Below, one piece after another: positions 1 through 8,140 of a stretch of DNA of 40,620 nt. A model generated the notes under the pieces. It had not been told where the DNA came from. It did not search any database and saw only the letters and a list, made by a program, of their open reading frames with translations. The stretch spans positions 1 through 40,620 of the forward strand of contig PNKW01000023.1 of the NCBI GenBank assembly GCA_013822695.1. Reading direction: 5' to 3'. Position numbers and translations under genes: made by a program. The first letter of the stretch is position 1. Each line of letters begins with the position of its first letter. The stretch comes from Erythrobacter sp. (lineage in GTDB: Bacteria > Pseudomonadota > Alphaproteobacteria > Sphingomonadales > Sphingomonadaceae).

Positions 1-351
1 CGCATCACCCACCAGCCGACCGGCATCGTGGTGGCGAGCCAGCAGGACCGCAGCCAGCACAAGAACCGCGAGATCGCGATGAACATGCTCAAGGCGCGGC
101 TCTACGAGGCGGAGATGCGCGCGCGCGAGGAAGCGGCCAGCGCCGAACACTCGGCCAAGAGCGACATCGGGTGGGGCCACCAGATCCGCTCCTACGTCTT
201 GCAGCCCTACCAGATGGTCAAGGACCTGCGCACCGGCGTGGTCTCGACCTCGCCCGACGCCGTGCTTGACGGCGCGATCGACCCCTTCATCTCGGCCGCA
301 CTCGCCCAGCGGGTGACGGGTGAGAAGGTCGAGATCGAGGACGTGGAGTAG
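1..351 (+). CDS. prfB: Peptide chain release factor 2, C-terminal part (5' end outside window)
   Basis: RF2 recognises UGA and UAA stop codons on the ribosome and triggers release of the finished peptide. The reading frame is open from base 1 and carries about 116 residues of the C-terminal part. It begins with [11 protein letters not shown], followed by [11 protein letters not shown] and later [18 protein letters not shown], all hallmarks of RF2. The GGQ loop and the SPF-type anticodon-mimic lie upstream, outside the window. The frame ends with TAG at 349-351. The next gene starts only 8 bases later, so the two are probably co-transcribed. The GTG at 28 is internal and not the real start. 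Confidence 0.95.
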   Translation, partial: RITHQPTGIVVASQQDRSQHKNREIAMNMLKARLYEAEMRAREEAASAEHSAKSDIGWGHQIRSYVLQPYQMVKDLRTGVVSTSPDAVLDGAIDPFISAALAQRVTGEKVEIEDVE

Positions 352-359
352 CCCCGCGC

Positions 360-1091
360 ATGGGCCTGCGGCATCTGCTCCCCGTGGCGGCGGCCCTTGG
401 CGGGGCGGTGCTGCTGGCCGGCTGCGACGCCATCGCGCCTGCTGCCTCGGACCGTCCCGAAACCGCGCTCCCGTTCCCCGCGCCCGACCGGCCGGTGGCC
501 GCGGTCGTCTCGACCCAGTTCTCCAATGAGGACGCGCGCGACGAGCGCAACGAGGCGCAGGTGGTGATGGATCTCGCCGACCTGCGCCCCGGCATGACCG
601 TCGCCGATATCGGCGCGGGCGAGGGCTATTACACCGTCCGCCTTGCAGAACGCGTCGGCGCCGATGGCCGCGTGCTGGCGCAGGACATCAGCCGCGAGGC
701 GCTCGACCGGCTCGGGCGAAGGGTGGAGCGCGAGCGGCTCGAGAACATCTCGATCAAGTTCGGCGATATCGACAACCCGCAGCTTCCGCCCGACAGCTTC
801 GATCGGATCTTCATGGTGCACATGTACCACGAGGTGACCGAGCCCTATGCCTTCCTGTGGAACATGTGGCCCGCGCTCGGCAATGGCGGGCAGATCGTGG
901 TGGTTGAAAGCGACAGCCCTGTCGGCCGCCACGGCCTGCCGCACAACATGCTGTTCTGCGAGTTCGAGGCGGTCGGCTATGTCCTTGTCGAATATATCGA
1001 ACGGCCCGACATCAAGGGCTATTTTGCCCGCTTCGCGCGTGGGCCCAAACGTACCGATCCGCAGGCGATCAAGGTCTGCGACGCGGGCTGA
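360..1091 (+). CDS. Lipoprotein-type class I SAM-dependent methyltransferase
   Basis: This 243-residue protein is predicted to be an exported lipoprotein with a methyltransferase fold. A short hydrophobic signal ends in a lipobox, LLAGC, with the lipidated Cys at residue 22. The SAM-binding motif I follows at about residues 81-90 (VADIGAGEGY), then an acidic residue after the second strand (LAQDIS) and a motif-IV-like DRIFMVHMYHE. These features fit a class I Rossmann-fold methyltransferase. The substrate cannot be read from the sequence. A SAM-dependent enzyme in the periplasm would lack SAM, so either the lipobox is misleading or the fold does another job. It follows prfB by 8 bases. Fold is fairly certain; location and activity are not. 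Confidence 0.8.
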   Translation: MGLRHLLPVAAALGGAVLLAGCDAIAPAASDRPETALPFPAPDRPVAAVVSTQFSNEDARDERNEAQVVMDLADLRPGMTVADIGAGEGYYTVRLAERVGADGRVLAQDISREALDRLGRRVERERLENISIKFGDIDNPQLPPDSFDRIFMVHMYHEVTEPYAFLWNMWPALGNGGQIVVVESDSPVGRHGLPHNMLFCEFEAVGYVLVEYIERPDIKGYFARFARGPKRTDPQAIKVCDAG

Positions 1092-1184
1092 CGGCGTGCG
1101 GGGCACGAGGTTGCGGCGCAAGGCGAGGCACACTATGGCAAGAATTCGAAATACCGCGCCGCAGGGGCGCAGAGGGGATCTTCA

Positions 1185-2588
1185 TTGTTCAAGGGATTGA
1201 ACCCGATCGTCTACGGCGGGCGTGAGGTTTGGCCGCTGGTCGAAGGCGGCAAGGGTGTGTCGGCAACCAACCACGCCAGTTCGGGCGCATGGGCGGCCGC
1301 GGGCGGGATCGGCACGGTGAGCGCGGTCAACGCCGACAGCTATGACGAGAATGGCAATGTCATCCCCCAGATCTACCATGGCCGCACGCGCGAGGAGCGC
1401 CACCAGGAGCTGATCCGCTACGCCATTGAGGGCGCGGTTGCTCAGGTCAGGAAGGCCTACGAGATGGCTGGCGGAAAGGGCGCGATCAACATCAATGTGC
1501 TGTGGGAAATGGGCGGGGCGCAGGCCGTGCTCGAAGGCGTGCTCGAACGCACCCGCGGCATGGTGACCGGCGTCACCTGCGGGGCGGGGATGCCCTACAA
1601 GCTTGCCGAGATCGCGGCGCGCTTCAACGTCAATTACCTGCCCATCGTCAGTTCGGGTCGCGCCTTCCGCGCCTTGTGGAAACGCTCCTACCACAAGGTT
1701 GCCGAGCTGATGGCGGCGGTGGTCTATGAAGACCCGTGGCTCGCTGGCGGCCACAACGGTCTCTCCAACGCCGAGGACCCGACCAAGCCCGAGGATCCCT
1801 ATCCTCGCGTGAAAGTGCTGCGCGATACCATGCGCGCCGAGGGTGTCTCCGACGACGTACCGATCGTGATGGCGGGCGGCGTGTGGTACTTGCGCGAATG
1901 GGAAGGTTGGATCGACAATCCCGAGCTCGGCAAGATCGCCTTCCAGTTCGGCACGCGGCCCTTGCTCACCCGCGAAAGCCCGATCCCGCAGATCTGGAAG
2001 GACATGCTGCGCACGGTCGAGCCCGGCGACGTGCTGCTCCACAAGTTCTCGCCCACCGGCTTCTATTCGAGCGCGGTCAAGACCCCGTTCCTCTATGACC
2101 TGATGCACCGTTCGGAACGCCAGATTCCGTTCTTCAAGCGCGGCGAGGAAGAGGGCACCGTCCAGCTCGGTGAAGACGGCAAGGCGCGTAGCTTCTGGGT
2201 GCGCCCGGAGGACAAGGCGCGCGCCGAAATGTGGATGCGTGCCGGGCACACCGAGCCTTTGAAGACCCCCGAAAACACCATCGTCTTCGTCACCCCCGAA
2301 GCCCGCGATACGATCCGCAAGGACCAGCAGGACTGCATGGGCTGCCTGTCGCATTGCGGCTTCTCGGCGTGGAAGGACCACGACGACTTCACCACCGGCC
2401 GCCTCGCCGATCCGAGGAGCTTCTGCATCCAGAAGACCCTCCAGGACATCGCCCACGGCGACGACCCCGACAAGAACCTCGCCTTCGCGGGCCACGCGGC
2501 CTACCGCTTCAAGACCGACCCCTTCTTCTCCAACGGCTACACCCCGAGCGTGGGCGAGCTGGTCGAGCGGATTTTGACGGGGGACTGA
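1185..2588 (+). CDS. Nitronate monooxygenase / 2-nitropropane dioxygenase-like flavin oxidoreductase
   Basis: The 467-residue product belongs to the FMN-dependent TIM-barrel family of nitronate monooxygenases and related NAD(P)H oxidoreductases. Seen in the sequence: an N-terminal GGKGVSATNHASSGAWAAAGG stretch (residues 21-41), TGVTCGAGMPYKL (128-140) and IVMAGGVWY with FQFGTRPLL (about 217-251), matching barrel strands and phosphate-binding loops. The family is normally 320-370 residues. Here a roughly 100-residue C-terminal extension carries four cysteines in a CxxCxxxC-x22-C pattern (C384, C387, C391, C414). The start is a TTG, chosen because GAGGGG lies about 8 bases upstream and the conserved N-terminus follows at once. 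The substrate is unknown. Confidence 0.8.
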   Translation: MFKGLNPIVYGGREVWPLVEGGKGVSATNHASSGAWAAAGGIGTVSAVNADSYDENGNVIPQIYHGRTREERHQELIRYAIEGAVAQVRKAYEMAGGKGAININVLWEMGGAQAVLEGVLERTRGMVTGVTCGAGMPYKLAEIAARFNVNYLPIVSSGRAFRALWKRSYHKVAELMAAVVYEDPWLAGGHNGLSNAEDPTKPEDPYPRVKVLRDTMRAEGVSDDVPIVMAGGVWYLREWEGWIDNPELGKIAFQFGTRPLLTRESPIPQIWKDMLRTVEPGDVLLHKFSPTGFYSSAVKTPFLYDLMHRSERQIPFFKRGEEEGTVQLGEDGKARSFWVRPEDKARAEMWMRAGHTEPLKTPENTIVFVTPEARDTIRKDQQDCMGCLSHCGFSAWKDHDDFTTGRLADPRSFCIQKTLQDIAHGDDPDKNLAFAGHAAYRFKTDPFFSNGYTPSVGELVERILTGD

Positions 2589-2601
2589 GCGGGACGCGGC
2601 G

Positions 2602-3300
2602 ATGGACGACAGCTCTCCGCCGCCGCTCTCGCTGTGGGTTCGCGAGCTGCCGATTACGGTGCCGATTGCTTTGAGCCCGCTGCGCCGCCCGCGTGCGGTC
2701 GCGGGGGCGCGGGACGGGGCGGGGCAGCCGGTGATGGTGATCCCCGGCATTCTCTCGAGCGACAGCGCCACCGCGCTTCTGCGCCGCACGCTCGATGCGA
2801 GTGGCTATCGCGCCCATGCCTCCGAACTGGGCTTTCTGACCGGGATCAAGGCAGCAACGCTGGCCCGCGCGGTGGATCGCCTTGCCGCCGTTGCCGCCGC
2901 CGAGCAGCGCAAGGTCGCACTGGTCGGATGGAGCCTCGGCGGGCTCTATGCCCGGGTGCTGGCGCAGCGCCATCCCGAACTGGTCGAGCTGGTGATGACG
3001 CTGGGCACCCCCTTCTCGGGCGACCGGCGCGCGAACAATGCCTGGCGGCTTTACGAGGCGATCAACGACCACAAGGTCGATGCGCCGCCGGTGCCCGATG
3101 ATCCGGCGATGAAGCCTCCGGTGCCGACGATCGCGCTATGGTCGAGAAAGGACGGCGTGATCGCGCCCGCCGCCGCGCGCGGTTTGCCGCATGAGCGCGA
3201 TGCCGAGGTCGAAGTCCCCTTCCACCACTTCGCGCTCGCCTCGACCCGGCCTGCGATCGCGCGGGTGGTGACCGAGCTGGGTCGGGCGCTGGACGGCTAG
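2602..3300 (+). CDS. Alpha/beta hydrolase
   Basis: A 232-residue protein with the alpha/beta-hydrolase core. The nucleophile elbow is GWSLGG, with Ser at residue 111. The likely acid is Asp184 (SRKDGVI) and the likely base is one of the His pair at 208-209 (PFHHFALAS). An HG-type oxyanion strand appears as VMVIPGIL at 44-51, typical of lipase or esterase relatives. There is no signal peptide, so it is probably cytoplasmic. It starts 13 bases after the upstream flavoprotein gene and is probably in the same transcript. Its substrate cannot be inferred; an esterase or lipase-like role is the best guess. Confidence 0.82.
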   Translation: MDDSSPPPLSLWVRELPITVPIALSPLRRPRAVAGARDGAGQPVMVIPGILSSDSATALLRRTLDASGYRAHASELGFLTGIKAATLARAVDRLAAVAAAEQRKVALVGWSLGGLYARVLAQRHPELVELVMTLGTPFSGDRRANNAWRLYEAINDHKVDAPPVPDDPAMKPPVPTIALWSRKDGVIAPAAARGLPHERDAEVEVPFHHFALASTRPAIARVVTELGRALDG

Positions 3301-3356
3301 AGGCAGTCGCGGGAGGCGGCTTGACGGGCTGAGCGCGACTTATCAGAAGCGAGCCC

Positions 3357-3722
3357 ATGGCGGATGAGCACCTTTCCGAAGATGAAATTTCTCGGCGTCT
3401 GCCCGTCTGGTGCGCGTTGTCCGACGCGTTTCTCGATACCGAGCTCGACGAGCGAGACTATCGTCACATGGCCGAGGTCATTCGAGCGCAGGGCTTCACC
3501 GCCGCCGAGGCCGAGGCGATGTTCCGGACCGAGGTTGCGCCGGCCTTTGCGGAAAATCTCTGGAGCGTGGCGGGGCAATGGGCTGGCTGGTCTGAACAGA
3601 CGGTCCAAGAGCGTGTGCTCGAGAACCGGAACAGGGCCTTCGCTGGATGGACCAATCGCCTGATGCTCGGCAAATTTCTCGACGAGGAATGGGCACGGAT
3701 AGCAGCCCATCTGACCGCATGA
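3357..3722 (+). CDS. Small uncharacterised protein, DUF7079-like
   Basis: A 121-residue soluble protein without signal or membrane segment. The pattern RLPVWCALSDAFLDTELDE, then YRHMAEVIRAQGFT, EVAPAFAENL and AGQWAGW resembles from memory the small DUF7079 family; that link is not verified. No catalytic motif is visible. The ATG at 3357 is preceded by an AAGCGAG stretch. The gene ends head to head with the 2-hydroxyacid dehydrogenase gene, the two stop codons lying 1 base apart (3722 and 3724). Function unknown. Confidence 0.7.
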   Translation: MADEHLSEDEISRRLPVWCALSDAFLDTELDERDYRHMAEVIRAQGFTAAEAEAMFRTEVAPAFAENLWSVAGQWAGWSEQTVQERVLENRNRAFAGWTNRLMLGKFLDEEWARIAAHLTA

Positions 3723-3723
3723 A

Positions 3724-4737
3724 CTAACCCCGCACTAGCGCCGTCAGCACCTGATCGGGCGGGCGGTGGCCGTCGGTCCACATGCGGATGTTGGCGATCA
3801 CCTTGTGCCCCGAATCCTCGCGGCCCTCGGCGGTTGCGCTGCCGATGTGGGGGAGGGTCATAACATTGGGGTGGGCGATCAGGCGCGGGTCGACGTTGGG
3901 CTCGTCGGGGTAGACGTCGAGCCCCGCGCCGGCCAGCTGCCCCGATTCGAGCGCCGCGATCAGCGCCTCCTGATCGATCAGCTCGCCGCGCGCGGTGTTC
4001 ACGATGGAGCTGCCCGGCTTCATCAGCGCGATCCGGCGCGCATCGATCAGGTGGCGGGTTTCTTCGGTAAGCGGGCAGTGAAGCGAAAGGATGTCGGCTT
4101 CGGCCATCAGCGTGTCGACATCGGCCACGTAGCGCGCGCCGAGCATCCGCTCCAACGCCTCGGGCAGTTGTTTGCGATTGGTGTAGGCGATCTCGAGCCC
4201 GAAGGCGCGCGCACGGTGGGCGACGGCCTGACCGATTCGGCCCATGCCGATAATGCCGAGCACCTTGCCTGCAAGCTTCCGGCCGAGGAGGCCCGAGGGC
4301 GCCCAGCCGGTCCACTTGCCGCTGCGCACCAGCGCGGTGCCTTCACGGATGCGGCGCGGCACGCCGATGATCCCGGCCATCGCGAGATCGGCGGTGTCGT
4401 CGGTGAAGACACCGGGCGTGTTGGTGACGATGATTTTCCGGGCCGCCGCTGCATCGAGGTCGATATGCTCCGTGCCCGCGCCGAAGCTGGCGATCAGGCC
4501 GAGACGCTCGCCGGCTCGCGCGATCAGCGCGGCGTCGATCTTGTCGGTCACGGTCGGCACCAGCACATCGCAGTCCTGCATCGCGGCCGCCAACTGCTCA
4601 CGGCTGAGCGGCACATCGGCCTCGTTCAGCACCACATCGAACAGCTCGCGCATCCGCGCCTCGACCTCCGGCATCAGGTGGCGGGTGACGATCACGCGCG
4701 GCGGGCTGGCGAGCGGGCGAGGGGGGCGTTGGGTCAT
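3724..4737 (-). CDS. D-2-hydroxyacid dehydrogenase (glyoxylate/hydroxypyruvate reductase type)
   Basis: The 337-residue product is an NAD(P)-dependent D-2-hydroxyacid dehydrogenase, a family that interconverts 2-oxoacids and D-2-hydroxyacids such as glyoxylate/glycolate or hydroxypyruvate/D-glycerate. The dinucleotide-binding motif is GxGxxG at 164-169 (GMGRIG). The catalytic triad is complete: Arg250 in NTARGELID, Glu279 in DVYPDEP and His297 in LPHIGSAT. GAGTEHID near residue 87 is the substrate-loop region. Length is normal for the family. It is transcribed away from the SH3-domain gene, sharing a 95-base divergent gap. The best subclass guess is D-glycerate dehydrogenase/glyoxylate reductase. 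Confidence 0.9.
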   Translation of the reverse strand: MTQRPPRPLASPPRVIVTRHLMPEVEARMRELFDVVLNEADVPLSREQLAAAMQDCDVLVPTVTDKIDAALIARAGERLGLIASFGAGTEHIDLDAAAARKIIVTNTPGVFTDDTADLAMAGIIGVPRRIREGTALVRSGKWTGWAPSGLLGRKLAGKVLGIIGMGRIGQAVAHRARAFGLEIAYTNRKQLPEALERMLGARYVADVDTLMAEADILSLHCPLTEETRHLIDARRIALMKPGSSIVNTARGELIDQEALIAALESGQLAGAGLDVYPDEPNVDPRLIAHPNVMTLPHIGSATAEGREDSGHKVIANIRMWTDGHRPPDQVLTALVRG

Positions 4738-4832
4738 GGCCCGTGGGCTAATCGCTGAGGGGCAGGGCGGTCAAGGCGCGGATCGTCACGCGAGGCTTGA
4801 ATCGGTGAAGCTTAAGGCGCTATCGCTCGGGA

Positions 4833-5330
4833 ATGCAGGGATTTCGCCGTCTTGTCGCTTGTGTGCTCGCGCTGGTGCTCGCCGCCGGGGCGATTGGCTT
4901 GCCGCTTGCCGCGCAGGACCGGGCGCTGCCCTACTGGGCGGCGCTGCGCTACGAGAAGGTCAACATGCGCGTCGGGCCGAGTGAGGAATATCCCATCGTC
5001 TGGGTCTACGCGCGCAAAGGCCTGCCGGTGAAGGTGGTGCGCGTGCGCGAAGGCTGGCGTCTGGTCGAGGATCACGAGGGCACGCAGGGCTGGATCTCGG
5101 CGAGCCAGCTCGATCCTGCGCGCGGCGGCATGGTGATCGGCAACGGCCTCGCCGAGGTGCGCGCCGCTGCCGACCCGGCCTCTGCGATCAAGTGGCGCGC
5201 CGAGCCGGGCGTCATTGCCAGCATGAAGAAGTGCAAGGCCGGGTGGTGCGAGGTCGATATCGCCGGGCGCAAGGGCTTTGTCGCGGCCGAGCGCCTGTGG
5301 GGTTCGCAGGACCTGCCGGGCGACGAATAG
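4833..5330 (+). CDS. Exported SH3-like domain protein
   Basis: A 165-residue protein with an N-terminal signal peptide (roughly residues 1-27, ending near LAAQD) followed by two bacterial SH3-like repeats. The first contains VNMRVGPSEEYPIVWVY at about 42-58 and ends in GWISASQL. The second contains VRAAADPASAI, then WCEVDIAGRKGFV. Such domains often bind cell-wall components or act as periplasmic scaffolds; the ligand is not known here. A weak SD (GGGA) lies too close to the ATG. A TTGAAT at 4797-4802 with TATCGC at 4821-4826 would place transcription very near the start codon, so a leaderless or near-leaderless transcript is possible but weakly supported. Confidence 0.85.
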   Translation: MQGFRRLVACVLALVLAAGAIGLPLAAQDRALPYWAALRYEKVNMRVGPSEEYPIVWVYARKGLPVKVVRVREGWRLVEDHEGTQGWISASQLDPARGGMVIGNGLAEVRAAADPASAIKWRAEPGVIASMKKCKAGWCEVDIAGRKGFVAAERLWGSQDLPGDE

Positions 5331-5353
5331 CGCTCGCCGCCCGGCGGTTGATC

Positions 5354-6550
5354 CTAGACCAGCTCGACCGCCACCGCAGTAGCCTCGCCGCCGCCGATGC
5401 ACAGCGAGGCGACGCCGCGCTTCTTGCCTTGGGCCTTCAATGCCGCGATCAGCGTGACAATGATCCGCGCGCCGCTCGCGCCAATGGGGTGGCCGAGCGC
5501 GGTGCCGCCGCCGTTCACGTTGATCTTCTCGTGGCCGATGCCGAGATCGCGCATCGCGAACATCGCGACGCAGGCAAAGGCTTCGTTGACCTCGAACAGG
5601 TCAACATCATCGACCGACCAGCCAGCGCGCTCGAGCACCTTCTGGATCGCCGGGATCGGTGCGGTGGTGAAATCGGCCGGGGCATGAGCATGGGCGGCGG
5701 TGGCGACCACGCGGGCCACGGGGGTCAGTCCCTTGGCCTCGGCAACGCTCGCGCGGGTCAGCACCAGCGCGGCGGCACCGTCCGAGATCGAGGAGGAGGT
5801 CGCCGCGGTGATCGTCCCGTCCTTGGCGAAGGCGGGCTTCAGCTGCGGGATCTTGTCGGGGCGGCCCTTGCCGGGGGCTTCGTCATGCTCGACCACGACA
5901 TCGCCTGCGCGGGTGCTGACCGTCACCGGCACCACTTCGTCGGCAAAAGCGCCGCTCGCGATCGCCTTGTTGGCGCGGGCGAGCGACTCGATCGAATAGG
6001 CGTCCATCTCCTCGCGGGTCATCTGGTAGGCATTGGCGGTGTCCTGCGCGAAGGTGCCCATCGCGCGCCCCGGCTCGTAAGCGTCTTCGAGGCCATCGAG
6101 GAACATGTGGTCATAGGCGGTATCGTGCCCGAGCCGCGCGCCCGAGCGGTGCTTCTTGAGGAGGTAGGGCGCGTTGGTCATGCTCTCCATCCCGCCTGCG
6201 ACCACCACGTCGATGGTGCCGCTGGCGAGCGCCTCGGCGCCCATGATGACGGTTTGCATGCCGCTGCCGCAGACCTTGTTGACGGTCGTCGCCTCGACTG
6301 ACAGCGGCAGTCCCGCCTTGATCGCGGCCTGACGCGCCGGTGCCTGGCCGAGGCCAGCGGGAAGCACGCAGCCCATGTAGGCGCGGTCGATCTGATCGCC
6401 GCTCACGCCTGCGCGCTCGACCGCAGCCTTGACTGCCACCGCGCCGAGATCGGTCGCGCTCACTTCCGACAGCGCGCCCTGCATCGCGCCCATCGGGGTG
6501 CGGGCATAGGAGAGGATGACGACCGGATCGGCGGGGGAGAGCTGGGTCAT
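5354..6550 (-). CDS. Acetyl-CoA C-acyltransferase (thiolase)
   Basis: A 398-residue type II thiolase, which condenses or cleaves acyl-CoAs (acetyl-CoA + acyl-CoA to 3-oxoacyl-CoA). All catalytic elements are present: nucleophile Cys94 in NKVCGSGMQ, His354 in GGTALGHPIGASGAR, and Cys384 in SLCIGGGEA. The NEAFA motif sits at about 322-326. The frame stays open further upstream to 6898. I chose the ATG at 6550 because an AAGGA lies 8 bases before it and the protein then begins just ahead of the conserved VILSYARTPMG. It is divergent from the aldehyde dehydrogenase gene. Biosynthetic (acetoacetyl-CoA) and degradative roles cannot be told apart from sequence alone. Confidence 0.92.
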   Translation of the reverse strand: MTQLSPADPVVILSYARTPMGAMQGALSEVSATDLGAVAVKAAVERAGVSGDQIDRAYMGCVLPAGLGQAPARQAAIKAGLPLSVEATTVNKVCGSGMQTVIMGAEALASGTIDVVVAGGMESMTNAPYLLKKHRSGARLGHDTAYDHMFLDGLEDAYEPGRAMGTFAQDTANAYQMTREEMDAYSIESLARANKAIASGAFADEVVPVTVSTRAGDVVVEHDEAPGKGRPDKIPQLKPAFAKDGTITAATSSSISDGAAALVLTRASVAEAKGLTPVARVVATAAHAHAPADFTTAPIPAIQKVLERAGWSVDDVDLFEVNEAFACVAMFAMRDLGIGHEKINVNGGGTALGHPIGASGARIIVTLIAALKAQGKKRGVASLCIGGGEATAVAVELV

Positions 6551-6709
6551 GGCAAAGTCCTTGCGTGGCGGGGGAATATCGGGCGCGATGTAATCATGGC
6601 AGGCGCGCATGGCAATCGTGAGGCGCCCATGCGCCTTGCGCCCGGGCGCGTATTCCGCAAGAACACGTCGCAAATCAAAACGCATATGTGCGAATGGGAG
6701 AACGACATC

Positions 6710-8140
6710 ATGGCCGATGACCGCCGCGCTGAACTTGAAAGCCTGCTGGCGCGCCAGCGCGCCGCCTTCACCGCCTCGCGCCCCGAGCCGCTGAGCCAGC
6801 GCAAGGACCGCATCCGCCGCGCGATGGCGCTGGTCAAGGAGCATGGCGAGGAATTCGCCAAGGCGATGAGCGCCGATTTCGGCAACCGCTCGCACCACCA
6901 GTCAATGCTGACCGATATCGCCGCCACGGTGGGCGCGGGCACCCATGCCCTGAAGCACCTTGATGGCTGGGCCAAGCCGGAGAAGCGCAAGGTGCAGTTC
7001 CCGCTCGGCTTGATGGGCGCGCGGGCCGAGGTGCGCTATGAACCCAAGGGCGTGATCGGAATTCTCTCGCCGTGGAATTTCCCGGTGCAGCTCGCCTTCG
7101 GGCCGCTGATGCAGGTGCTTGCCGCAGGCAACCGCGCGATGATCAAGCCGAGCGAATTCACCGAGCGCACCAGCGAGCTGATGGCCGAACTGACGGCGCA
7201 ATATTTTCAGCCCGAGGAGGTCGCGGTGATCACCGGTGGGCCGGAGGTCGCGGCAGCGTTTTCCTCGCTGCCCTTCGACCATCTGGTCTTCACCGGATCG
7301 ACCGCGACTGGGCGCCGCGTGATGCAGGCGGCGGCGGCGAACCTCGTGCCGGTGACGCTGGAACTCGGCGGCAAGTCGCCGGTGGTGATGGGCCGCAGCG
7401 CCGATTTCGCCAAGGCGGGCGAGCGCATCGCGATCGGCAAGATGATGAATGCCGGCCAGATCTGCCTCGCGCCTGACTACCTGATGGTGCCCGAGGACAA
7501 GGCCGACGAGGCCGTCGCAGGCGTGACCGGGGCGGCGGCGGCGATGTATCCGCGCGTGCTCGACAATGACGACTATGCCTCGATTGTCTCCGACCGCCAT
7601 TTCGAGCGCCTGCAAGGTCTGGTCGCCGACGCGCGCGACAAGGGTGCCGAGGTGATCGAGGTCAATCCGGCGGGCGAGGACTTCGGCAACGCCAACCAGC
7701 GCAAGATGCCGCTGACCGTGCTGCGCGGCGTCAGCGACGACATGACCGTGATGCAGGAGGAAATCTTCGGCCCCGTGCTGCCGGTGATGACCTACAAGTC
7801 GGTCGATCAGGCGGTCGACTACATCAACGAGCACGACCGCCCGCTCGGCCTCTACTATTTCGGCGAGGATCGCGCCGAGCAGGAGCGGGTGCTGACCCGC
7901 ACGATCTCGGGCGGGGTGACCACCAATGACGTGGTGTTCCATGTCTCGATGGAAGACCTGCCCTTCGGCGGGGTCGGGCCTTCGGGAATGGGTTCCTATC
8001 ACGCTATCGAGGGTTTCCGCGAGTTCAGCCATGCCCGCGCGGTCTATCACCAGCCCAAGATCGACATCGCCAAGCTCGGTGGGCTGAAGCCCCCCTATGG
8101 CAAGGCGACCGAGGGGGCAGCGGCGCGCATGATGAAATGA
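6710..8140 (+). CDS. Coniferyl-aldehyde-type NAD(P)-dependent aldehyde dehydrogenase
   Basis: A 476-residue aldehyde dehydrogenase oxidising an aldehyde to its carboxylate. Catalytic residues are visible: Asn123 in SPWNFP, Glu218 in TLELGGKSP and Cys252 in NAGQICLAPDY. The GQICLAPDY context and the membrane-like C-terminus resemble coniferyl aldehyde dehydrogenase and long-chain ALDH relatives rather than the betaine type. The ATG at 6710 was chosen over in-frame ATGs at 6596 and 6685 because GGGAG lies 9 bases upstream. A CGCA-N4-TGCG inverted repeat at 6681-6692 in the divergent gap to the thiolase gene could be an operator. The stop overlaps the next gene by 4 bases (ATGA). Confidence 0.9.
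   Translation: MADDRRAELESLLARQRAAFTASRPEPLSQRKDRIRRAMALVKEHGEEFAKAMSADFGNRSHHQSMLTDIAATVGAGTHALKHLDGWAKPEKRKVQFPLGLMGARAEVRYEPKGVIGILSPWNFPVQLAFGPLMQVLAAGNRAMIKPSEFTERTSELMAELTAQYFQPEEVAVITGGPEVAAAFSSLPFDHLVFTGSTATGRRVMQAAAANLVPVTLELGGKSPVVMGRSADFAKAGERIAIGKMMNAGQICLAPDYLMVPEDKADEAVAGVTGAAAAMYPRVLDNDDYASIVSDRHFERLQGLVADARDKGAEVIEVNPAGEDFGNANQRKMPLTVLRGVSDDMTVMQEEIFGPVLPVMTYKSVDQAVDYINEHDRPLGLYYFGEDRAEQERVLTRTISGGVTTNDVVFHVSMEDLPFGGVGPSGMGSYHAIEGFREFSHARAVYHQPKIDIAKLGGLKPPYGKATEGAAARMMK

Noticed and set aside
3321..3346. Promoter-like TTGACG and TATCAG before the DUF7079-like gene
   Set aside because: The spacer is only 14 bases, too short for a sigma-70-type promoter.
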